NCBI GenBank assembly: GCA_045652815.1
Contig: JAZOLH010000082.1
Coordinates: 1-18,121 of the forward strand
Direction of reading: 5' to 3'
DNA length: 18,121 bases
DNA from: UMGS755 sp045652815
GTDB lineage: Bacteria > Bacillota > Clostridia > UBA1381 > UBA9506
Of this stretch, positions 6,884-12,950 are shown piece by piece (the stretch's first letter is position 1; each line of letters starts with the position of its first letter). The translations under genes and the position numbers were made by a program. The notes beneath the pieces are model-generated. The model worked only from the letters and a program-made list of their open reading frames with translations, did not search any database and was not told the DNA's origin.

Positions 6884-7360
6884 TTATTTGCTGATTTCTA
6901 AAATTTTCATCTCAAATTCGCCTTCGGGAGATGCGACGGTTACAACGTCGCCAACCTTAGCACCAAGCAGTGCGCGGCCTACAGGAGATTCGTCAGAGAT
7001 TTTACCTTCCATGGGGTTTGCTTCTTCAGAACCTACGATGCTATAGGTATCTTCTTCTTCCATATCAATATCTAACACCTTAACTTTGATACCTAAAGAA
7101 ACAACATCGGTGGTTACTTCATCATCGTCAATAACTTTTGCGTTTTTCAGCATTTTTTCAAGTTTAACGATTTTCAGTTCTACTTCTGCCTGTTCGTTTT
7201 TAGCTTCATCATATTCAGCGTTTTCAGACAGGTCACCAAAACCTAAAGCCACTTTTATTTTTTCAGAGATTTCTTTTCTCTTTTCAGTTTTCAAATACTC
7301 AAGTTCTCTTTCTCTTTCCTTCAAACCTTCGTAAGTGAGATAGACTGTCTTTTCAGACAT
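6884..7360 (-). CDS. greA: Transcription elongation factor GreA
   Basis: GreA enters the RNA polymerase secondary channel and stimulates cleavage of backtracked RNA. The 158-residue protein has the N-terminal coiled coil (about 8-78) with the acidic tip GFGDLSENAEYDEAK (Asp43 and Glu46 match the catalytic pair). A C-terminal FKBP-like domain follows, with YSIVGSEEANP and the block ISDESPVGRALLGAKVGD. The start is the ATG at 7360, which has AAAGGGATG at good spacing and gives the normal family length. The open frame extends 11 codons further upstream without support. It has its own consensus promoter and terminator, so it is a separate unit between the parAB and dnaN clusters. Confidence 0.96.
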   Translation of the reverse strand: MSEKTVYLTYEGLKERERELEYLKTEKRKEISEKIKVALGFGDLSENAEYDEAKNEQAEVELKIVKLEKMLKNAKVIDDDEVTTDVVSLGIKVKVLDIDMEEEDTYSIVGSEEANPMEGKISDESPVGRALLGAKVGDVVTVASPEGEFEMKILEISK

Positions 7361-7402
7361 TTTTATCATCCCTTTCAAGCTCTTTACTAACACTATTTTA
7401 CT

Positions 7403-7431
7403 ATTATATATAATTGAACACTATTTGTCAA
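7403..7431 (-). promoter_or_regulatory. Consensus sigma-A promoter of greA
   Basis: TTGACA (7431-7426), 17 bp, TATAAT (7408-7403): both hexamers match consensus exactly. It starts nine bases after the stop of the gene at 7440-8207, with no terminator between them. Confidence 0.92.
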
Positions 7432-7439
7432 TGATTATT

Positions 7440-8207
7440 TTATAAAATTTTACTAATTCTGACAGAATGTCGGTTAAAAAATTCTTTTATTGTTTTTTTA
7501 TTTAAAGCACCATATTGACAATAAATTAAAAATTCTATATAAAATTGATCATGTTCTTTTTTATTTTGTAATTTAAACATAATCCGGTTGGCATTTTTTT
7601 CATCAGCGGATATATTTAAATAAAATGATGGAGCCGGCTTTGCATCCAGTTCTACATAGATGTCATAGTTTTCTGTATCATTAAATGATATAAATAAACC
7701 GTATTCTTTTAAGAAAAACTCACAAAGGGGAGAAAATCTTTCTTCCTGATTGGTTTTAATAGAAATTTTTTTAACTCTGCGGCAAATCTGATTGATAACA
7801 TCTTCTGCTTTTTGTGGGTCATTAGTTTCCAATAAAATAGAAGACTCAGACAGTTTTTTTTCATTCTTGCCGGCATATTTCCTTATTATATCGCAGGTTT
7901 TATAATTTATAACCTGTTGACCTGTAAAAAAAGAGAAGTTTTTTGAGAGAATCTCTTTAACGCATTCTATTTGTTTTGCCCTGTGGGTTAGATAGATATA
8001 AAACACATTTTCTCTTTTTAAAAAGTCACAAAATTTTTGTAATGCTTTTTCAGACGGTTTTTCTATATGAATAGGAATATAATATTTTTTTATAGTAATT
8101 TCATTTTCTTTTATCTCTGTTTTGCAGTTTTTCAACGTTTTCTTTAAAAAAAGAGTCTGATCCAGTTTTGAAATACCTTCTTTATAATCAATGATGGCTG
8201 CAATCAT
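7440..8207 (-). CDS. Unrecognised protein, co-transcribed with dnaN-rnmV
   Basis: I do not recognise a family for this 255-residue protein. It is soluble, lysine-rich, and without signal peptide or membrane segments. Alternating strands and helices (for example FYIYLTHRAKQIECVKEIL near the first third, and SSILLETNDPQKAEDVINQI in the middle) suggest two alpha/beta domains, the second of which could be Rossmann-like. No catalytic motif is evident. The start is the ATG at 8207, with TGGAGG at 7-base spacing; ten further codons upstream lie in a hairpin. That hairpin (8214-8253) buries the ribosome binding site and directly follows the rnmV stop, so expression may depend on translation of rnmV. 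The gene is markedly AT-rich compared with its neighbours. It sits in a replication/RNA-processing operon, but this alone does not give its function. Confidence 0.75.
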   Translation of the reverse strand: MIAAIIDYKEGISKLDQTLFLKKTLKNCKTEIKENEITIKKYYIPIHIEKPSEKALQKFCDFLKRENVFYIYLTHRAKQIECVKEILSKNFSFFTGQQVINYKTCDIIRKYAGKNEKKLSESSILLETNDPQKAEDVINQICRRVKKISIKTNQEERFSPLCEFFLKEYGLFISFNDTENYDIYVELDAKPAPSFYLNISADEKNANRIMFKLQNKKEHDQFYIEFLIYCQYGALNKKTIKEFFNRHSVRISKIL

Positions 8208-8213
8208 AAAAAA

Positions 8214-8253
8214 TCCTCCATATATGTAATAAATCATTACAATATATGGAGGA
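8214..8253 (-). promoter_or_regulatory. Hairpin that sequesters a Shine-Dalgarno sequence
   Basis: On the minus strand TCCTCCATATAT plus GTAAT pair with ATTAC plus ATATATGGAGGA around a five-base loop, with a single bulged base. The 3' arm contains the GGAGG ribosome binding site of the gene starting at 8207. Six or seven T residues follow it, so it could also act as a terminator or attenuator. The 5' arm starts four bases after the rnmV stop codon, where a terminating ribosome would melt it. Confidence 0.75.
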
Positions 8254-8257
8254 CATC

Positions 8258-8827
8258 TTAAAATAATTCAAAAAACTTTTCTTTTGTGTAAAGTGCGTTT
8301 AAAACTGATAAAAGTTCATTGGCAGAAAGTCGTTTTGGGAGATTTAATCGAGCCACTAAATCTTCTCTTTTTTGTTTAGAATCCGGTTTTCCCGTTAATC
8401 CTAATACAAAAAAATCAGATTTGGTAATTTTTTCCATCTCTTTACTTTGTATCTGACAATTTGCCATCTCGAGCGCTGAAAGTAATGCTTCATCCCGCAT
8501 ACCTTCAACACCCAAAAGACCTTCTTTTCCCGGGCTTTCTTTTCTTTTTTCCTTACCCTCAACTGTTGGAATAAAGGCCTGCTTTACATTTTTACCCGCT
8601 AAACAATTTTTGATATAATTGCGAATGATAAAACCGGCTCTGTCAGAATCTGTTAAGATGATGAGACCTGTTTCATCAGCCAAGCGGGATAATAAAGAAA
8701 CCATTTCTTTATTTTTAAAAATCCGGAACCCATCGGTTTGCAAAATATTAGCTGAAACCAAACTTTCAAGCCTGATTTTATCATATTTTCCTTCTACAAC
8801 GATGGTTTCTTTGATGATTTTTTTCAT
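8258..8827 (-). CDS. rnmV: Ribonuclease M5
   Basis: RNase M5 matures the ends of precursor 5S rRNA in Firmicutes, acting with ribosomal protein uL18. The N-terminal TOPRIM domain is clear: IVVEGKYDKIRLES with Glu12, and LTDSDRAGFIIRNYIK with Asp60 and Asp62. Residues 95-189 match the C-terminal DUF4093 region of the family (PGKEGLLGVEGMRDEALLSAL). The length of 189 residues is typical. The ATG at 8827 follows the dnaN stop after a single base, with no recognisable Shine-Dalgarno sequence, so it is probably translated by coupling to dnaN. The alternative upstream start at 8854 would overlap the dnaN end and is not supported. Confidence 0.94.
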   Translation of the reverse strand: MKKIIKETIVVEGKYDKIRLESLVSANILQTDGFRIFKNKEMVSLLSRLADETGLIILTDSDRAGFIIRNYIKNCLAGKNVKQAFIPTVEGKEKRKESPGKEGLLGVEGMRDEALLSALEMANCQIQSKEMEKITKSDFFVLGLTGKPDSKQKREDLVARLNLPKRLSANELLSVLNALYTKEKFFELF

Positions 8828-8828
8828 A

Positions 8829-9932
8829 TTAATGCAGGCGAACAGGCAGAACAATATAATGGAAACTATTACCGTCTGCAGGCTGGATTACAACAGGATT
8901 TAAGGCAGTTGAAAAACTCATTTTAATTTCTTTGCAGTCAGCATTTTTAAATGCTTCCAATAAATAACGAGGATTAAATGCGATAGAAATAGGATCACCC
9001 TGCATATCAACTTCAAACTTATCTTTTACCTGACCCAGCACGGTTTCACAATTAATGTTAACCTGACCATCTTCAATATGTAAAAGAACATGAGCTTTAA
9101 CCGCTTCAGATGCAATCAGCGCCGCTCTATCAACAGAATCCAAAATTTCTTTGGTATCGGTTACGATAAACAGTGTATTTTCGTGTTTTGCAACGCCTTC
9201 ATAATTTAAGTAATCACCATCAATCAAACGAGTGGTAATGGTGCAGTTTTTCAGAGAAAGTTGTGCCTGTTTATCGCTGACTTTAATGGAAACGATATAA
9301 TCAGTATCACCTAAAATGCTAAGGAGTTCTCTTGCAGTTTTTCCCTGCATAATAAATTTAAGCGCTGTTTCGTGAATGATATCTTCTCTGCGAATGGCAA
9401 GACGATAACCATCACAACCAACAATGTTTAAAACATTGTTTTTAACATCAAATAAAATACCGGTCAGGTACGGTTTTGTATCGTTCTGAGCGATGGCATA
9501 CACAGTTTGACGAATCATATTTTTTAAAACTGCTTCAGAAATCATAATTTCATCATTTGCCATGATTTCCTGGGGACGAGGAAATTCATCGGCAGAAGCA
9601 GTTGAAAAATTAAATTTTGCATTTCCGGCAGAAATAAAAATGACTTTATTTTCATTCACTTCAATAAAAACATCTTCAGCAGAATAAGGCAGTTTTTTAA
9701 CTGCATCAGAAAACAGGTTTGCTTTAACAACACAGCTACCTTTTGCTTCCACTTTGCCGGGAATCTGGCAATCGATGCAAAGTTCTAAATTGTTACCTAA
9801 AAAACGAATTTCAGATTCCTTTGCTTCAATATAAAGACCTTCTAAAATCATCATTGAACTTTTTGCTGCAACAGCACGTTCTGAGATGGAAACAGCAGAT
9901 AAAAGATCTTCTCGTTTACAGGAAAATTTCAT
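8829..9932 (-). CDS. dnaN: DNA polymerase III beta subunit (sliding clamp)
   Basis: DnaN is the ring-shaped dimeric clamp that tethers the replicative polymerase to DNA. The 367-residue protein starts MKFSCKREDLLSAVSISERAVAAKSSMMILEG. It has the three-domain clamp pattern, including the conserved block YLTGILFDVKNNVLNIVGCD, then GYRLAIRR. It ends with the family's PVVIQP and IVLPVRLH block, which forms the partner-binding pocket. Length is normal. The ATG at 9932 has CGGAG 9 bases upstream. Its upstream side is the DnaA-box-rich region at 9995-10298, where other Firmicutes carry dnaA; dnaA, recF and gyrB are absent here. It leads an operon with rnmV and the gene at 7440-8207. Confidence 0.97.
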   Translation of the reverse strand: MKFSCKREDLLSAVSISERAVAAKSSMMILEGLYIEAKESEIRFLGNNLELCIDCQIPGKVEAKGSCVVKANLFSDAVKKLPYSAEDVFIEVNENKVIFISAGNAKFNFSTASADEFPRPQEIMANDEIMISEAVLKNMIRQTVYAIAQNDTKPYLTGILFDVKNNVLNIVGCDGYRLAIRREDIIHETALKFIMQGKTARELLSILGDTDYIVSIKVSDKQAQLSLKNCTITTRLIDGDYLNYEGVAKHENTLFIVTDTKEILDSVDRAALIASEAVKAHVLLHIEDGQVNINCETVLGQVKDKFEVDMQGDPISIAFNPRYLLEAFKNADCKEIKMSFSTALNPVVIQPADGNSFHYIVLPVRLH

Positions 9933-9994
9933 TTTAGCACGCTCCGTTCTTTATATATAAAATATATAAGATTAATCGTAATAATAGTAAGGGC

Positions 9995-10298
9995 TGTTGA
10001 AACTGTTGATAAGTACTTTCATCACAGACAGAATCAAGGTTTTGCCATATTGATAACTTTGTTGATAAAAAGATTATAAAAAATAACAATCAACAGGGTA
10101 AAATTTAAAAATTTACATAAAATGGAAAGCAAAAATCTGTTAACAACACAATCAACATCAGTTTACAGATTATAAACAGAGGATTGTTGAAAATTTAAAA
10201 CGTGATAAGGATGGGATTTATAGCAATTAAAAAATTTAGAAGAGCCATCAAACCCGCATTCTTACGTTTAAAAGTTATCGACATATCTGTTGATAACT
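9995..10298. other. Candidate replication origin (DnaA-box cluster)
   Basis: The 529-base gap between dnaN and the glycosyltransferase start holds no plausible gene. Four sequences match the DnaA box TTATCCACA with one change. TTATCAACA occurs on the minus strand at 10004-10012, 10060-10068 and 10288-10296, and TTATCGACA on the plus strand at 10275-10283. Weaker relatives lie at 9995-10003, 10048-10056, 10087-10095, 10149-10157 and 10185-10193. Between the two groups is an AT-rich stretch (about 10069-10250) that could unwind. Position next to dnaN, with parAB and parS 3 kb away, fits oriC. Absence of dnaA and head-on genes on the right leave room for doubt; it could instead be a DnaA-regulated dnaN promoter. 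Confidence 0.65.
10273..10298. repeat. Convergent pair of DnaA boxes
   Basis: AGTTATCGACA and TGTTGATAACT form an 11-bp inverted repeat with one mismatch around TATC. This places two DnaA-box variants face to face with a 4-base spacing. Confidence 0.7.
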
Positions 10299-10389
10299 CA
10301 TCAAAAAACAACATTTTTCCATATATCATAATTATACCACAAAATAAGTAAAAAATAAAGGAAATTTTGTATTTTTTGCGAAATAAATA

Positions 10390-10418
10390 TTGCAGTTTTA
10401 TCGGAAAAAGAGTATAAT
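10390..10418 (+). promoter_or_regulatory. Sigma-A promoter of the glycosyltransferase gene
   Basis: TTGCAG (10390-10395), 17 bp, TATAAT (10413-10418). It lies 43 bases before the ATG at 10462. Confidence 0.8.
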
Positions 10419-10461
10419 TGGAATAGAATATTTTAGCAACATCAGGAAACGGAGAAAAAGC

Positions 10462-11160
10462 ATGATTACAGTTATTATCCCGGCTTACAATGAAGAAAAA
10501 AGAATTGCAAAAACCTTGCAATTGATTGATAAAGAACTGTCTGTTGGTTCTATGCCTTATGAAATTTTGGTGGTTAATGACGGCAGTACCGATAAAACAA
10601 AAGAAATTGTTAAATCTTTAGAAAACGGTCATATTCGTTTGTTATCATATGATGAAAATAAAGGTAAGGGCGGCGCTGTTTCCTATGGCGTTAAATTTGC
10701 CGCAGGACAGTATATTATTTTCACCGATGCAGATTTAGCTTATAGCCCAAAAAACATTTATAAAGCGGTAAAAATGCTTGCAGAAGGCATTGATGTTGTG
10801 ATTGGCAACCGTCAGGCTGAAAAAGGAGAATATCCCTGGCATAGAAAAATGATGTCTTTCGGTTTTAATTCTTTTGTTAAAATGAATCTGGGCCTGCAGG
10901 AAAAAGATACCCAGTGCGGTTTTAAAGGCTTCCGCTACAATGCGGCGCAGACAATTTTTGAAAAAATGCAGCTGACAGGCTGGGGTTTTGATGTTGAAAT
11001 GCTCTTTATTGCTAAAAAATTAGGCTATAAAATCGGCGCTCTGCCTGTGATTTTGCATCATAATGAAAAGGGCTCTAAAGTGCGTGTTCTTCAGTCTTCT
11101 GTTGAGATGGCAAAAGAAGTTATGCAGGTAAAAAAGAACAATAAAGCAGGTTTATATTAA
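10462..11160 (+). CDS. Family 2 glycosyltransferase, polyprenyl-phosphate sugar synthase-like
   Basis: The 232-residue GT-A enzyme has the family 2 signature: VIIPAYNEEKRI at the start, VVNDGSTDKT (Asp40), and TDADLAYSP (Asp89, Asp91) as the metal/nucleotide-sugar motif. GFKGFR and TGWGFDVEMLFIAKKLGYKI follow. The last two blocks resemble dolichyl/undecaprenyl-phosphate glucosyl- or mannosyltransferases (ALG5/DPM1 type), so transfer from a nucleotide sugar to a lipid phosphate carrier is likely. The exact sugar cannot be read. There is no C-terminal membrane anchor. The ATG at 10462 is chosen because GGAG lies 7 bases upstream; the longer frame to 10390 begins inside the promoter. It is monocistronic, bounded by a promoter and a strong terminator. 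Confidence 0.9.
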   Translation: MITVIIPAYNEEKRIAKTLQLIDKELSVGSMPYEILVVNDGSTDKTKEIVKSLENGHIRLLSYDENKGKGGAVSYGVKFAAGQYIIFTDADLAYSPKNIYKAVKMLAEGIDVVIGNRQAEKGEYPWHRKMMSFGFNSFVKMNLGLQEKDTQCGFKGFRYNAAQTIFEKMQLTGWGFDVEMLFIAKKLGYKIGALPVILHHNEKGSKVRVLQSSVEMAKEVMQVKKNNKAGLY

Positions 11161-11171
11161 AATGTAAACAT

Positions 11172-11210
11172 AAAAAAGGTCTCGGATATTTCCGAGACCT
11201 TTTCTTTTTT
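11172..11210. terminator. Bidirectional intrinsic terminator
   Basis: AAAAGGTCTCGGA (11174-11186) and TCCGAGACCTTTT (11191-11203) pair perfectly around TATT, with A and T tracts on either side. It separates the convergent glycosyltransferase and phosphohexomutase genes; its T tract reaches the mutase stop codon. Confidence 0.95.
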
Positions 11211-12921
11211 ATTCAAATAAAATTTTTGCGGCGGATTTAATGTTTTTGAGCTTTGCTTCGGCATCTTCTTTATTTTTACCAACCAAAGAATAGTAAATTT
11301 TGATTTTTGGCTCTGTGCCGGAGGGACGCAGGATGAAAAATCCGTCGTTTTCCAGTTCAAAATAAAGAACGTTTGCGGGCTCTTTTCCAAGAGAAGACGT
11401 TTCGCCTGTCACAAAGTCATAACGGGTGTCCACATTATAGTTGCGGAAGGCTAAAACTGGGGTTTCACCAATGGTTTTAAAGGGATTTTCTTCGACGAAT
11501 TTGAGGAGTTTTTTCATTCTCTCCATACCGTCTAACCCTTCCATATAAACAGAATCGGTGACTTCGGCAAAGTAGCCGTATTTTGCCTGTAAATCATCAA
11601 GGGCATCCATTAAAGTTTTGCCCTGTTTTTTGTAATAGGCTGCCGCTTCGCAGGCAAGAAGTGCCGCGCTGACAGCGTCTTTATCACGGGCATAAGTGCC
11701 GGCTAAATAACCGAAACTTTCTTCAAAACCAAAGAGATAGCGACCGGGAAGATTTTGCTCTTCGTGGTCTTTAATAATGCCGGCAATGAATTTAAATCCG
11801 GTGTAAACCTGATAGAAAGTAAGACCATAATCTTCTGCCATTTTTTTCACCATATTGGTGGAAACCACGGTGCTGATTACGTAATCATCGGGGGAAAGTC
11901 CGCCCTTTTTCTTTTGAGACAGCACATAATCCATTAAAATGACGCCTGTCTGGTTACCGTTTAAAATTTCGTAACCCTGTTCGGTGCGGCATAAAATACC
12001 GATGCGGTCAGAATCAGGGTCGGTGCCGATGATAATATCGGCATTTTTCTCTTTGGCAAGGGCAAGTGCCATAGCAAAACCCTCGGGATTTTCCGGGTTG
12101 GGAGAATCCACAGTGGAAAAATTCGGGTCGGGGATGGCCTGCTCGGGCACGGGATAGACATTTTTAAAGCCACATTCGTCTAAAACGCGCATAACAGGTT
12201 TGTAACCTGCGCCGTGAAAAGCGGTGTAAACAATAGAAAGGTCAGTATCAATGGGTGCCTGTCGGCAGGATTTAACCGCTTCGATATAAGGCGCCAGCAC
12301 GTCTTCACCGATGATGGTTAAAAGCCCTTTTTCCTTGGCTTCTGCCTCATCCATAGACTTAACGCCTTCAAAAATATCAGTTTTTTCAATAAAGGATAAA
12401 ACAATGGCAGAGTCAGCCACATTCAGCTGAGCACCATCTTCACCATAAACCTTGTAACCGTTATATTTAGCGGGGTTATGGCTGGCGGTAATCATAATAC
12501 CTGCCGCTGTGCCAAGGTGGCGCACCGCAAAGGAAAGTGCAGGGGTGGGCTGCAGCTGGTCATACACAAAACTGCGGATACCGTTACCTGCTAAAACGCA
12601 GGCGGCAGCGTGGGCAAATTCCTTTGAAAAATGGCGGGGGTCATAGGCGATGGCAACGCCGCGATGAGCCGTATCGCCGCCTTTTTGCAGAATGTAAGAA
12701 GCAAGACCTTGTGTGGCACGACGAACGGTGTAAAGATTCATTCTATCGGTGCCTGCGCCGATAATACCGCGGAGACCTGCAGTACCAAAGGACAGTTCTT
12801 TAAAAAACCGTTCTTTAATTTCCTGCTCATCATTTTTGATAGCCAAAAGTTCGGCACGGGTGGCTTCATCTGCCTTTTCGCACCAAATGTTAAAACGCTC
12901 CAGATAATGCAAAGCATTCAT
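11209..12921 (-). CDS. Phosphoglucomutase/phosphomannomutase (alpha-D-phosphohexomutase)
   Basis: The enzyme interconverts hexose 1- and 6-phosphates, feeding nucleotide sugars for cell-wall and exopolysaccharide synthesis. All four domain signatures are present in this 570-residue protein: the phosphoserine loop TASHNP (Ser147), the metal loop DPDSDR (301-306), the sugar-specificity loop FEESFGYL, and the phosphate-binding RPSGTEPKIKIYY near the C-terminus. Overall plan and length match Bacillus PgcA-type enzymes. It follows the PBP gene by 29 bases in the same direction and is probably co-transcribed. The start is uncertain. The ATG at 12921 overlaps its best Shine-Dalgarno candidate (AAAGGATGA). 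A TTG three codons later (12912) would have ideal spacing; the protein changes by only three residues. Confidence 0.94.
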   Translation of the reverse strand: MNALHYLERFNIWCEKADEATRAELLAIKNDEQEIKERFFKELSFGTAGLRGIIGAGTDRMNLYTVRRATQGLASYILQKGGDTAHRGVAIAYDPRHFSKEFAHAAACVLAGNGIRSFVYDQLQPTPALSFAVRHLGTAAGIMITASHNPAKYNGYKVYGEDGAQLNVADSAIVLSFIEKTDIFEGVKSMDEAEAKEKGLLTIIGEDVLAPYIEAVKSCRQAPIDTDLSIVYTAFHGAGYKPVMRVLDECGFKNVYPVPEQAIPDPNFSTVDSPNPENPEGFAMALALAKEKNADIIIGTDPDSDRIGILCRTEQGYEILNGNQTGVILMDYVLSQKKKGGLSPDDYVISTVVSTNMVKKMAEDYGLTFYQVYTGFKFIAGIIKDHEEQNLPGRYLFGFEESFGYLAGTYARDKDAVSAALLACEAAAYYKKQGKTLMDALDDLQAKYGYFAEVTDSVYMEGLDGMERMKKLLKFVEENPFKTIGETPVLAFRNYNVDTRYDFVTGETSSLGKEPANVLYFELENDGFFILRPSGTEPKIKIYYSLVGKNKEDAEAKLKNIKSAAKILFE

Positions 12922-12950
12922 CCTTTCTGTTTCTTATTAAAAGGGATTTA

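Noticed and set aside
10195..10521. A 108-residue open frame on the minus strand across the candidate origin
   Set aside because: It overlaps the glycosyltransferase promoter and start and runs through the DnaA boxes. It has low-complexity Phe/Ile-rich sequence and no ribosome binding site.
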